Positions 1 to 8,984 are shown, counted from the first letter of the stretch. The stretch: 64,000 bases of DNA from an uncultured Oscillospiraceae bacterium (GCA_944385125.1 CALWVZ010000001.1:62001-126000), one strand, 5' to 3'. Notes: a model not told the origin generated them from the letters alone. Program-made: numbers and translations.

Positions 1-1
1 G

Positions 2-26
2 GAGCCGCCGGCAGATCCGGCGGCTC
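2..26. other. GC-rich hairpin at the left window edge
   Basis: A perfect 10-bp inverted repeat (2-11 with 17-26) encloses the 5-base loop CAGAT. It lies about 60 bases downstream of the stop codon of the leftward FAD dehydrogenase gene. It may be that gene's terminator, with the T-run outside the window. Alternatively it may be the first hairpin of a third copy of the multi-hairpin element seen at 6556-6810 and 61764-62033, because its loop resembles the CAGAAT loop of the latter. The window ends too soon to decide. Confidence 0.55.
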
Positions 27-86
27 CGGCTCAGCTGATATTACCGTATATTAGCATTCACCGGCGCAGAAATCAAGGGAAGAAGC

Positions 87-1463
87 TCAGTCCCGTATGC
101 CCAGGATGTGCCTTGCCACATGTACTCCGCTGGCAGAGGCATGGGACAGGGAGTGGGTGACGCCGGAGCAGTCGCCTATGACGAAGAGCCCGGGGCTGCT
201 GGTCTCCAGATTGTTGTCAATCTCCACTTCCATATTATAGAACTTCACCTCCACGCCGTAGAGGAGGGTGTCGTCGTTGGCGGTGCCCGGGGCTATCTTG
301 TCCAGGGCGTATATCATCTCGATGATGCCGTCCAGGATACGCTTGGGGATAACAAGGCTCAGGTCGCCGGGAGTGGCAGAGAGGGTGGGGGTGACGAAGC
401 TCTCCTCGATGCGCCGCACCGTGCTGCGCCGTCCCCTTACCAGATCGCCGAAGCGCTGGACCATGACGCCGCCCCCCAGCATGTTGGACAGGCGGGCTAT
501 GCTCTCGCCGTAGCCGTTGGAGTCTTTGAAGGGCTCGGACAGGTGCTTGGACACCAGCAGGGCAAAATTGGTGTTCTCGGTGTGCTTGCTCTTGTCCTCA
601 TAGCTGTGGCCGTTGACGGTGACGATGCCGTTGGTGTTTTCATTCACCACCACGCCGTGGGGGTTCATGCAGAAGGTGCGCACCATGTCCTCGAACTTCT
701 CGGTGCGGTAAACTATCTTGCTCTCATAGAGCTCGTCGGTGAGATGGGCAAAGACCTCCGCAGGCAGCTCTACCCGCACGCCTATATCCACCCGGTTGGA
801 GCGGGTGGGGATATCCAGGCTCTCGCAGACGCTCTCCATCCACTTGCTGCCGCTGCGGCCCACGGAGATGACGCAGCGGCCGCAGCTATAGCTCTCGGCG
901 CCCACATGGACTATATAGCCCTCTTCCCTCTTCTCAACGCCGGTAACGGCGGAATTGAAGTGGAACTCCACTTTGTCCTTAAGCTCATTGTATAGGTTCT
1001 CCAGCACCACATAATTTATGTCGGTGCCCAGGTGCCTGACCTGTGCGTCCAGCAGGTGCAGGCCGTTCTCCAGGCAGGTGCGCTTTATCTTGGTGTTGGC
1101 GGTGGAGTAGAGCTTGGTGCCCTGGCCGCCGTGGTCCAGATTTATCTGGTCCACATAGCGCATCAGTTCTATGGCCCGCTGCTTGCCCACGTACTCATAG
1201 AGGGTGCCGCCGAACTGGTTGGTTATATTGTACTTGCCGTCGGAAAAAGCGCCCGCCCCGCCGAAGCCGCTCATTATGGCGCAGGTGGGGCACTTCACGC
1301 AGGATTTTATCTTTTTGCCGTCAATAGGGCATTTCCTCTTGTCCAGGGGCTTGCCCAGCTCAAAGACCGCCACCTTCAGTCCCCTGTCGGCCTTGGCCAG
1401 CTCATAGGCGGTGAAGATGCCCCCAGGGCCTGCGCCTACGATTATCACGTCATAATGAGTCAT
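87..1463 (-). CDS. FAD-dependent dehydrogenase (COG2509-like)
   Basis: A 458-residue soluble flavoprotein of the uncharacterised FAD-dependent dehydrogenase group. The N-terminal Rossmann dinucleotide motif GAGPGG is at residues 10-15, and the C-terminal flavin motif is GLFVIGDCSG. A four-cysteine patch (C45, C55, C58, C61) precedes the GFGGAGAFSDGKY motif and could bind a metal or Fe-S cluster; that role is inference. The open frame extends further upstream, but the ATG at 1463 has an AAAGGA ribosome site and places the FAD motif at the N-terminus as in the family. It appears monocistronic, with its own promoter at 1586-1614 and a structured leader. The substrate is unknown. Confidence 0.85.
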   Translation of the reverse strand: MTHYDVIIVGAGPGGIFTAYELAKADRGLKVAVFELGKPLDKRKCPIDGKKIKSCVKCPTCAIMSGFGGAGAFSDGKYNITNQFGGTLYEYVGKQRAIELMRYVDQINLDHGGQGTKLYSTANTKIKRTCLENGLHLLDAQVRHLGTDINYVVLENLYNELKDKVEFHFNSAVTGVEKREEGYIVHVGAESYSCGRCVISVGRSGSKWMESVCESLDIPTRSNRVDIGVRVELPAEVFAHLTDELYESKIVYRTEKFEDMVRTFCMNPHGVVVNENTNGIVTVNGHSYEDKSKHTENTNFALLVSKHLSEPFKDSNGYGESIARLSNMLGGGVMVQRFGDLVRGRRSTVRRIEESFVTPTLSATPGDLSLVIPKRILDGIIEMIYALDKIAPGTANDDTLLYGVEVKFYNMEVEIDNNLETSSPGLFVIGDCSGVTHSLSHASASGVHVARHILGIRD

Positions 1464-1517
1464 TTTTGTACATCCTTTCTTTATTCCATAGTTAAGACTA
1501 TAAATCACAAAAGCAAA

Positions 1518-1568
1518 GCCGCTCTGCCTCAGACGGTCCCTTTTTGGGACAGTCATCCGGCAAGCGGC
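1518..1568 (-). other. structured 5' leader of the FAD dehydrogenase gene
   Basis: The transcribed leader between promoter and start codon folds into a long imperfect hairpin. The outer arms GCCGCT and AGCGGC (1518-1523 with 1563-1568) pair, a GGCA/TGCC step follows, and an inner GTCCC/GGGAC stem closes an AAAAA loop. The stem lies about 55 bases upstream of the ATG. It could be a regulatory RNA or only a stabilising hairpin. It matches no riboswitch class that I recognise. Confidence 0.4.
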
Positions 1569-1585
1569 CAAATGTATCCTTATAC

Positions 1586-1614
1586 AGACTAACACTTTCC
1601 ATTGGCAATGTCAA
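1586..1614 (-). promoter_or_regulatory. promoter of the FAD dehydrogenase gene
   Basis: On the minus strand, TTGACA (1609-1614) and TAGTCT (1586-1591) are separated by 17 bases, which fits a housekeeping sigma-A promoter. It lies between the gap terminator and the FAD gene, giving a leader of about 115 bases. Confidence 0.6.
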
Positions 1615-1644
1615 GTTAATGAACTGTAAACTCAGATGTTGACA

Positions 1645-1689
1645 AGCTGAAAAAAGCTCCCGCCCGGTGGGCAGGAGCTTTTTCAGTTA
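1645..1689 (-). terminator. rho-independent terminator of gap
   Basis: A long hairpin (CTGAAAAAGCTCC and its complement around a GCCCACCGGGC core) lies just downstream of the GAPDH stop, with A/T-rich arms on both sides so that it could act in both directions. Confidence 0.8.
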
Positions 1690-1718
1690 GTTCTTGTCTC
1701 GGACTGCTTGTCCCCAAC

Positions 1719-2850
<1,132 letters not shown>

Positions 2851-2923
2851 TACATTTACTATGTATTTTGCCCAAAATTCTGCCGAATTTTCGAGCTTTT
2901 TCCACCATTTTTGTCCTGCGCTA

Positions 2924-2952
2924 TTGTGTATTTTGTCCACTTCTGATAAAAT
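2924..2952 (+). promoter_or_regulatory. promoter of the histidine-kinase-like gene
   Basis: TTGTGT (2924-2929) and TAAAAT (2947-2952) are separated by 17 bases, 85 bases upstream of the chosen start. This intergenic region of about 300 bases otherwise holds only the divergent gap promoter; no gene is seen. Confidence 0.5.
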
Positions 2953-3036
2953 AGGCCCGGTCCGGGCCGCCCAGCTTCCCCAGCCGCAGGGAAAAAGGGG
3001 TCCAAACACTCTTGCGGCAGATTGGAGAATACCCCT

Positions 3037-4095
3037 ATGCATGATCTTTCCACCGACATCCTGGCCCTCTCCGGGGAGGCGGCTCTGCTTATCCGGCGCA
3101 ATCTGGTTTATTTTGCCAATGCCGCCGCCTGCCGGATCTTAGGGCCTGACTGTATAGGGAAATCCCTGAAGACCCTGCTTGGTCCCGGCGTGACCGAGAG
3201 CCAGGCCTCCTCTTTTATCGTGGAACTGAGCATAGGCGGCAGCCAATATACCGTCCGCGTGAACCGATTTGAAGACTGCCAGCTGGTGTTCCTGCGCCAG
3301 TGCAGCAGCTCGCCCCTGCTGCTCAACGACGCTCTCATCTTCTCCATGAGGAGCAGTCTTATGAACTTCAGTCTCTCGGCGGATATGCTCCGCACCCGGG
3401 CCGAGGATAAGCAGGACCTGGAGCTGCTGGAGGCTCTGCGCTCCATCACCCACAGCTATTACCGCATGATGCGGGTGCTCACCAACGCATCCGCCGTCCT
3501 TGCCATCACCCAGGGCACCATCATATTCTCTCCTGAGGAACTGGACGTGGCCCGGCTGGTGTCCGGCCTGGTGGAGACGGCGGGCATGCTCTGCCCCCAG
3601 GTGGAGCTGAAGCTTGCGTGCGAACAGGTGCAGCCCATCGTGGCCGACAGGCAGCTGGTGGAGATGATAATCCTGAACCTCATATCCAACTGTCTGGTCC
3701 ACGCCCTGGGCTGCACCCGGGTGGCTCTCAGCCTTATGGGCACCAGAGACAGCCTCATCATCTCCGTGGACGACGACGGCTGCGGCATCCCCCCGGAGCA
3801 GCTGGGCAGCGTCTTTGACCGCTACTGCCACGGCTTCGACATGGGCAGCATGCTCTCCGGCGCCGGGCTGGGCCTCACCGTGGTCCGCTCCGCCGCCTGC
3901 CTCCACGGCGGCACTCTGCTGCTGGAGAGCCGCCAGGGCAAGGGCACCACCGTTAGGGTCTCCCTGAGCCGCCACCTCAGCCGCTCCGCTTTGAAAAGCC
4001 CGGAGGAGACCATGGAGGCCGGGGTAAAAACGGTCCTCACCGGCTTGGCCGACTGTCTGCCCGACGAGTGCTACACGGAGAGATACATGGACTGA
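3037..4095 (+). CDS. histidine-kinase-like ATPase lacking the H-box histidine
   Basis: About 352 residues with an N-terminal PAS-like region, a helical dimerisation-like segment and a complete C-terminal GHKL ATPase domain: N-box NLISNCLVHA, G1 DDDGCGIP and G2 GAGLGLTVV. No membrane segment is apparent. Where a sensor kinase has H-E-x-x-x-P-L, this protein reads F-S-M-R-S-S-L, so the phospho-accepting His is absent; a nearby SITHSYY might substitute. No response regulator is adjacent. It may bind ATP and act as a partner or phosphatase for another kinase; this is inference. The ATG at 3037 has GGAG 9 bases upstream; a TTG at 3022 is a weaker alternative. Confidence 0.75.
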   Translation: MHDLSTDILALSGEAALLIRRNLVYFANAAACRILGPDCIGKSLKTLLGPGVTESQASSFIVELSIGGSQYTVRVNRFEDCQLVFLRQCSSSPLLLNDALIFSMRSSLMNFSLSADMLRTRAEDKQDLELLEALRSITHSYYRMMRVLTNASAVLAITQGTIIFSPEELDVARLVSGLVETAGMLCPQVELKLACEQVQPIVADRQLVEMIILNLISNCLVHALGCTRVALSLMGTRDSLIISVDDDGCGIPPEQLGSVFDRYCHGFDMGSMLSGAGLGLTVVRSAACLHGGTLLLESRQGKGTTVRVSLSRHLSRSALKSPEETMEAGVKTVLTGLADCLPDECYTERYMD

Positions 4096-4118
4096 GCTCC
4101 TGTTTTATATTGAACGTC

Positions 4119-4153
4119 TAAAAGGCTCTGCGTTTTTCCGCAGAGCCTTTTTT
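4119..4153 (+). terminator. rho-independent terminator
   Basis: AAAGGCTCTGCG and CGCAGAGCCTTT form a 12-bp stem with a short T-rich loop and a T-run. It lies between convergent genes and can serve both the kinase-like gene and the ABC permease. Confidence 0.85.
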
Positions 4154-4166
4154 AACATCAGCCCCC

Positions 4167-4997
4167 TCAGGGCAGGTTCAGCCGGCGCTTCAGCAGCAGC
4201 CGGGTGGGGATATAGAGTACCGCAAAGAACACCAGGGCGTACAGGAAAGCTCCCAGCAGTACCAGGTGTACCGCCGCCGGACCGCTGATATTCTGGGCGC
4301 TGTTGGCCATGAAGTCCAGCAGTCCCGCATTGCCGGTGAAGACCAGAAGCAGGGGCTGGAGTATGGACAGGGCCACGTTTATCGCAAAGAAGAACACTAC
4401 GGACAGCAGCAGCTTGTGGTTGGAAAAGCTGTAGCCTATAGCCATGGCGCTGTAAAACTGCATGCAGGTAAAGCAGCAGGCGGCAAAGACGAGCGCCAGC
4501 AGTTCCAGGATGTAGGCTATGATATGCAGCAGGCCGAAGTCCAGGAGCTTAGCCCAGACCTCACCCATGACATAGCTGATTTCGGACCAGTTCACATCCA
4601 TCAGGTCCAGGTTGCACAGGAACATCAGGACAAAAGCCAGCATACACACCAGCCAGGTCGCTACGAACCACACCGAGGAGACTATGAGCTTTGCAAAAAT
4701 GTGTTCATCCACGCTCACCGGCAGGGTGAACATGAGATAGCCCTCGTCCCCCAGGAGGTTTTTCCTGAAGCGCTCTATGCACACCACCAGGGCCATGATG
4801 CACACTGCTATAAGCCCCGCCGCAAAAAGGAACATCACTATGCCGAAGAGCACCGTGAACCAGCCGTAATCCTGAAGATTTTCCATGCCCCTTATGGACA
4901 GGCCCGCCAGCACCGACAGTCCCAGGCATACCAATATAAAGGGGACCATGGTGCGCCCGCTGCCCTTGAACTCATGCTTTATAAGTTTGCCTAGCAT
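4167..4997 (-). CDS. ABC transporter permease
   Basis: A 276-residue integral membrane protein with about six hydrophobic segments and a short N-terminal cytoplasmic part (MLGKLIKHEFKGSGR) typical of ABC-2-type exporter permeases. It is the last gene of a three-gene leftward operon, overlapping the ATPase gene by 7 bases. The GntR/ATPase/permease arrangement matches YtrA-type operons that respond to cell-envelope stress or cationic peptides in Firmicutes. The exported substrate cannot be read from the sequence. Confidence 0.85.
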   Translation of the reverse strand: MLGKLIKHEFKGSGRTMVPFILVCLGLSVLAGLSIRGMENLQDYGWFTVLFGIVMFLFAAGLIAVCIMALVVCIERFRKNLLGDEGYLMFTLPVSVDEHIFAKLIVSSVWFVATWLVCMLAFVLMFLCNLDLMDVNWSEISYVMGEVWAKLLDFGLLHIIAYILELLALVFAACCFTCMQFYSAMAIGYSFSNHKLLLSVVFFFAINVALSILQPLLLVFTGNAGLLDFMANSAQNISGPAAVHLVLLGAFLYALVFFAVLYIPTRLLLKRRLNLP

Positions 4998-5689
4998 TTG
5001 AATACCTCCCTGAAATACTCATCCACGCTCTTGCCGTACTGCTGGCGGATATCGTCCACAGAGGCCTGGAGCATTATCCTGCCCCGGTTTATGAACAGCA
5101 CCTCGTCCAGTATCTTCTCCACGTCGCTTATCAGATGGGTGGAGATGACCACGGCGGCCTCCGGGTCATAGTTTCTGATTATAGTGTCAAGGATGTAGTC
5201 CCGGGTGGCCGGGTCCACGCCGCCGATGGGCTCATCCAGCAGGTAGAGCTTTGCCTTGCGGCTCATGACCATGATGAGCTGCACCTTCTCCCGGGTGCCC
5301 TTGGACATCTGCCGGAGACGCTGCTTCTCATTCAGGCCCAGGCGGCGCAGCATATCCTCCGCCCGCCGCCGGTCAAAGTCCTGATAGAAGTCCTGGAAAA
5401 AGTCCATCAGCTGCATCGGGTCCATCCACAGGGGCATGCAGGTCTTGTCGGGCAGGTAGCTCACCGCCGCCTTGCTCTCCACGCCGGGCCTGCCCCCGCA
5501 GATGAGCACTTCCCCTTCACTGGGTGTCAAAAGGCCGTTGGCCAGCTTTATCAAAGTGGTCTTGCCGCTGCCGTTGGGCCCCAGCAGCCCCACCACCCGG
5601 CCCGGCGCTATGCTGAAGCTCACATCCTCCAGTGCCTGGGTGGAGCCGAAGTTCTTGCTCAGGCCCTTGCATTCAAAGGTAGCCGTCAT
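4991..5689 (-). CDS. ABC transporter ATP-binding protein
   Basis: A 232-residue ABC ATPase with Walker A GPNGSGKTT (about residues 36-44), a signature-like MSKGTREK, and Walker B LYLLDEPIGGVDPA followed by the H-loop STHLI. It drives the neighbouring permease (overlap of 7 bases). The ATPase start overlaps the GntR stop by 4 bases, so the three genes are translationally coupled. The signature lacks the usual LSGGQ and reads MSKGTREK, as is common in YtrB/YxlF-like ATPases. Confidence 0.92.
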   Translation of the reverse strand: MTATFECKGLSKNFGSTQALEDVSFSIAPGRVVGLLGPNGSGKTTLIKLANGLLTPSEGEVLICGGRPGVESKAAVSYLPDKTCMPLWMDPMQLMDFFQDFYQDFDRRRAEDMLRRLGLNEKQRLRQMSKGTREKVQLIMVMSRKAKLYLLDEPIGGVDPATRDYILDTIIRNYDPEAAVVISTHLISDVEKILDEVLFINRGRIMLQASVDDIRQQYGKSVDEYFREVFKC

Positions 5690-6057
5690 TTCTTATCCTC
5701 CTCTTTTCCGTCCTTTATAAGGTTTATTATATCCTCGCAGGTAAATCCCAGCTTCTCCATGCTGCCCATAAAGTCCCGGATGTACTTTCGGGCCATGGCC
5801 TTCTTTTCCTTCATGATTACCTCCATGTCCTCGGTCACGAAGCGGCCGCTGCTGCGCTGGGAGAAGACCAGGCCTCCCCGCTCCAGCTCCTGAAAGGCCC
5901 GCTGCATGGTGTTTGGATTCACCTTTGCCTCCGCCGCCAGCTCCCTTACGGTGCTCAGCTTTTCCCCCGGCGGCAGCTGCCCGGACACTATGCTCAGCTT
6001 TATCTTATCCACCAGCTGGCTGTATATGGGCATGTCGTTGTTGAACGTCCAGTCCAT
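5686..6057 (-). CDS. GntR family regulator, YtrA type
   Basis: A 123-residue repressor-type protein with an N-terminal winged helix-turn-helix (LVDKIKLSIVSGQLPPGEKLSTVRELAAEAKVNP, described by its GntR pattern) and the short C-terminal helical tail of the YtrA subfamily, without a large ligand domain. It is the first gene of the regulator-ATPase-permease operon. A 36-bp inverted repeat overlapping its own promoter lies 14 bases upstream of the start, so autorepression of the operon is likely. Confidence 0.9.
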   Translation of the reverse strand: MDWTFNNDMPIYSQLVDKIKLSIVSGQLPPGEKLSTVRELAAEAKVNPNTMQRAFQELERGGLVFSQRSSGRFVTEDMEVIMKEKKAMARKYIRDFMGSMEKLGFTCEDIINLIKDGKEEDKK

Positions 6058-6070
6058 GTCATCCCTCCTT

Positions 6071-6124
6071 TGTGTTATTGTATTAAGCGATTAGTACAAT
6101 AACACAGCTCTGCCCGTTTGTCAA
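6071..6124 (-). promoter_or_regulatory. GntR operon promoter with overlapping operator
   Basis: On the minus strand TTGACA (6119-6124) and TATTGT (6096-6101) are 17 bases apart. The -10 is buried in a perfect 12-bp inverted repeat, TGTGTTATTGTA (6071-6082) with TACAATAACACA (6095-6106). The inner half-sites TTGTATTA and TAGTACAA resemble YtrA-type operators. Occupancy would block the promoter directly. Confidence 0.8.
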
Positions 6125-6285
6125 TAGGGCGGCGAAATTTTTTTGAAAAAAGTTTGCGGGCAGTCGCGTCGGTCCCATGTATCCTCCAAGACAGCTTTTC
6201 CCCTCTGCATCTGGGGGCTTGACTTCGCTGTTGGCATCGTTCACAATATATGCAAGGTATGAAAAAGCATACAGGAGGTGGAAAC

Positions 6286-6540
6286 ATGCCAAAGCCCATA
6301 TCCAAGGGCGGGGAGAAAAATCTTATCGCCCGGCGGCTTATTCAGCTGCGCAGGCTCAGAGGCCTGTCCCAGCGTCAGCTGGCCGCCCGCCTTCAGCTGG
6401 AGGGCTATGACATGGACAAGAATGTGATAACCCGGATAGAGACAGGGAAGCGCTATGTGACGGACATCGAGCTGGTGGCTCTGTGTCAGATTCTGGAGGT
6501 CTCCTGCGGCTATCTGCTGTACGGGGACGAGGAGATATAG
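6286..6540 (+). CDS. small XRE-family transcriptional regulator
   Basis: An 84-residue Cro/C1-type DNA-binding protein. The helix-turn-helix runs through LSQRQLAARLQLEGYD and NVITRIETGKRYVTD, followed by the ELVALCQILEVSCGYLL helix. There is no effector domain. The ATG at 6286 follows an AGGAGG ribosome site; an upstream in-frame ATG at 6250 lacks one. A weak TTGACT/ACAATA promoter (18-base spacing) is visible at about 6210-6240. Its target is unknown; it stands alone, facing the iron-sulfur operon. Confidence 0.85.
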   Translation: MPKPISKGGEKNLIARRLIQLRRLRGLSQRQLAARLQLEGYDMDKNVITRIETGKRYVTDIELVALCQILEVSCGYLLYGDEEI

Positions 6541-6555
6541 GAAAATAAAACCAAG

Positions 6556-6810
6556 GGCCGGCTGCAAAAGCAGCTGGCCGTTGAACTGCCAAAAAAAGCC
6601 TCGCAGAGATTTTTCGCCGAAGCGAAAAAATAAATTCAATCGTTTTCTGCGGCGACATGTGCGTCGCAGAAAACACTTCTCACGGAGCGGAGTGTCGAAT
6701 TGTACGCCTACGGCGTACAACCGAGGCATGAAGCGAAGTGCACTCTCTTTGTCGAAGAAGGTTTAGCCTTCTTCGACAAGCTGAAAGGCCGGCTGCCTTT
6801 GCAGCCGGCC
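6556..6810 (-). repeat. multi-hairpin intergenic element, copy A
   Basis: About 255 bases with no gene, packed with hairpins: 6556-6579 (GGCCGGCTGC with GCAGCTGGCC), 6610-6629 (TTTTTCGC, CGAA loop), 6642-6674 (13-bp stem), 6700-6720 (TTGTACGCC), 6749-6779 (13-bp TTGTCGAAGAAGG stem) and 6787-6810 (GGCCGGCTGC with GCAGCCGGCC). The two outer hairpins are near-identical. Read on the minus strand it begins 23 bases after the nifU stop and matches the design of copy B at 61764-62033, with shared linkers such as CAGCTTGTC after the first hairpin. The hairpin at 6787-6810 may terminate the nifU transcript. Confidence 0.7.
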
Positions 6811-6832
6811 GTTTATTCTATATGAGATTTTC

Positions 6833-7261
6833 TCAGTCGGAGCAGTGCTCGCAGCTGTGGACCTTGAACTTCTCCGGGTCATAGGCTATGCCGTTTCTGT
6901 CGTAGTAATCTTTAACGGCGGCCTGCACGGCCTCCTCGGCCAGCACGGAGCAGTGTATCTTATGGGCAGGCAGGCCGTCCAGGGCCTCTACCACCGCCTG
7001 GTTTGAAAGCTTCAGAGCCTCCTCCACGGGCTTTCCCTTGATGAGCTCGGTGGCCATGGAGCTGGTGGCTATGGCGCTGCCGCAGCCGAAGGTGTTGAAC
7101 TTGCAGTCGGTGATGATGCCGTCCTTCACCTTTATATACATACGCATTATATCGCCGCACTTGGCATTGCCCACCTCGCCGATGCCGTCGGCGTCATCCA
7201 TCTTGCCCACGTTCCGGGGATTCTGGAAATGGTCCATGACCTTGTCGCTGTAAAGTGCCAT
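6833..7261 (-). CDS. nifU: iron-sulfur cluster scaffold protein NifU/IscU
   Basis: A 142-residue scaffold on which Fe-S clusters are assembled before transfer to apoproteins. The three ligand cysteines C35 (NAKCGD), C60 (FGCGSAIA) and C104 (HCSVLAEEA) and Asp37 are present. It resembles the N-terminal domain of NifU and clostridial IscU. The C-terminus adds a CEHC pair, common in clostridial forms. It lies 36 bases downstream of the cysteine desulfurase, its sulfur donor, in the Rrf2-nifS-nifU operon. Confidence 0.95.
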   Translation of the reverse strand: MALYSDKVMDHFQNPRNVGKMDDADGIGEVGNAKCGDIMRMYIKVKDGIITDCKFNTFGCGSAIATSSMATELIKGKPVEEALKLSNQAVVEALDGLPAHKIHCSVLAEEAVQAAVKDYYDRNGIAYDPEKFKVHSCEHCSD

Positions 7262-7297
7262 TATATTTTCCTCCTGTATATCTGGTCTTGTTTTTAA

Positions 7298-8488
7298 TTA
7301 TATAAGATGGGGCTTCTGGCCCTTCTCCAGCTCGTCCCACACCGGGGACATGTTCCGCAGGTACTCCACCACCTGGGGCACCACCTGACAGATATGGTCT
7401 ATCTCCTCCATGGTGTTGTACTCGCATATGGACAGGCGCAGGGAGCCGTGGGCCACCTCATGGGGCAGGCCCAGGGCCAGCAGCACGTGGCTGGGGTCCA
7501 GAGAGCCGGAGGTGCAGGCGCTGCCGGAGGAGGCGCAGATGCCCTTGGCGTCCAGCATCAGCAGCAGGCTCTCTCCCTCTATGCCTTCAAAGCACATGTT
7601 CACCGTGCCGGGCACATGGTGCTCCAGGCTGCCGTTTATCTTGCTGTGGGGTATCTTGGAAAGCTCGGCAAAGAGCTTGTCCCTCATGGCTATCATCTTC
7701 TTGCTGTCGGCCTCCATATTGTCCACCGACTCCTTGAGGGCTGCGGCCATGGCCACTATGCCCGCCACGTTCTCGGTGCCGGCCCGCTTGCCCCGCTCCT
7801 GGCCGCCGCCCTCGATGAGATTGAAGAGGGGGATGTTCTTGCGCACGTACAGGGCGCCCACGCCCTTGGGGGCATGGAACTTGTGGCCGGAGATGGACAG
7901 CATGTCTATATTCATCTTCTCCACGTCTATGGGCATGTGTCCCGCCGCCTGGACTGCGTCGCAGTGGAAGGGTATGCCCTTCTCCCGGCAGAGGGCGCCT
8001 ATCTCCTCCACGGGCTGGACGGTGCCTATCTCGTTGTTGGCGAACATGATGGTAACCAGGCAGGTATCCTCCCGGATGGCGGCCTTCAGGTCCTCCATGC
8101 GCACCACTCCGTCCTCATGGACGTCCAGCAGCGTCACATCGAAGCCCTCTTTCTCCAGACGCTTGAGAGTGTGGAGCACGGCGTGGTGCTCGAACTTGGT
8201 GGATATCAGGTGCTTCTTGCCCTTGCGGGCCCCCACCCGGGCGGCGGACATGATGGCCTGGTTGTCCGCCTCGCTGCCGCCGGAGGTGAAGTATATCTCC
8301 TTGGGGCTGGCGGCGCCCAGGCACTCCGCCACGGTGATCCTGGCCTGGGTCAGGGCTTCGGTGGCCTTCTGGGCAAAGGCGTAGAGACTGGAGGGGTTGC
8401 CGTAATTTTCGGTGAGGTAGGGCAGCATGGCGTTCAGCGCAGTCTTGCTGACGCTGGTGGTGGCTGCATTGTCGGCGTATACGAACAT
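7298..8488 (-). CDS. nifS: cysteine desulfurase NifS/IscS
   Basis: A 396-residue PLP-dependent enzyme that releases sulfur from cysteine as a persulfide for Fe-S cluster assembly. The PLP-binding lysine lies in SGHKFHAPKG, and the mobile active-site cysteine in CASSGSACTSGSLDPSHVL. The ATG at 8488 has GGAG 8 bases upstream and gives the conserved start MFVYADNAATTSVS; the frame extends 21 codons further without support. It is the middle gene of the Rrf2-nifS-nifU operon. Confidence 0.96.
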   Translation of the reverse strand: MFVYADNAATTSVSKTALNAMLPYLTENYGNPSSLYAFAQKATEALTQARITVAECLGAASPKEIYFTSGGSEADNQAIMSAARVGARKGKKHLISTKFEHHAVLHTLKRLEKEGFDVTLLDVHEDGVVRMEDLKAAIREDTCLVTIMFANNEIGTVQPVEEIGALCREKGIPFHCDAVQAAGHMPIDVEKMNIDMLSISGHKFHAPKGVGALYVRKNIPLFNLIEGGGQERGKRAGTENVAGIVAMAAALKESVDNMEADSKKMIAMRDKLFAELSKIPHSKINGSLEHHVPGTVNMCFEGIEGESLLLMLDAKGICASSGSACTSGSLDPSHVLLALGLPHEVAHGSLRLSICEYNTMEEIDHICQVVPQVVEYLRNMSPVWDELEKGQKPHLI

Positions 8489-8558
8489 ATTTATATCTCC
8501 GTTTCCTTTATTATTTCCTATCATTCTACTGGGAATTATATCACAGCGCATTTATTTG

Positions 8559-8984
8559 TCAATGGGCTTTTTTCCACTTTTCCCCGCTGAGCAGGTCGCT
8601 GAGGGTGACGGTGTCCAGGTAGCCGTTGGTGATATCGTCCAGCTCCTTCCACATGGGAGCGGTCATGCATACCCCGGCCAGCTCGCAGCAGACCCCGCCG
8701 GATTTGATGCAGGACACCGGGGCCAGATTGTCCTCTATGCAGCGGAGGATCTCCCCCACGGTGTAGTCTTCCGGGGGCCGGTTCAGCTTGTATCCGCCTT
8801 CCTTGCCCCGGGTGCTGCTGAGCAGCTCCGCCTTTTTCAGCTGCCCCACTATCATCTCCAGATATTTCATGGAGTAGCCCTGGCGGTCGGCCACGGTCTT
8901 CAGGGAGATGTAGCCCTCATCCCTGTGCTGGGCCAGGTCCAGCATCACCTGTAAAGCGTAGCGCCCCTTGCTGGTTATATTCAA
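8559..8984 (-). CDS. iscR: Rrf2 family regulator, IscR-like
   Basis: A 141-residue winged-helix regulator (MNITSKGRYALQVMLDLA start, helix-turn-helix around SLKTVADRQGYSMKYLEMI). Cysteines C92, C99, C100 and C106 match the spacing of the [2Fe-2S] ligands of IscR, so it probably senses cluster supply and controls this operon. The start codon is TTG at 8984, chosen because GGAGG sits 7 bases upstream and the protein begins exactly where family members begin. It is the first gene of the operon. Confidence 0.9.
   Translation of the reverse strand: MNITSKGRYALQVMLDLAQHRDEGYISLKTVADRQGYSMKYLEMIVGQLKKAELLSSTRGKEGGYKLNRPPEDYTVGEILRCIEDNLAPVSCIKSGGVCCELAGVCMTAPMWKELDDITNGYLDTVTLSDLLSGEKWKKAH

Noticed and set aside
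6541..6832. small protein genes within the hairpin element
   Set aside because: Frames there (for example 6581-6766) have no ribosome site and run straight through the hairpins; structure explains the sequence better.
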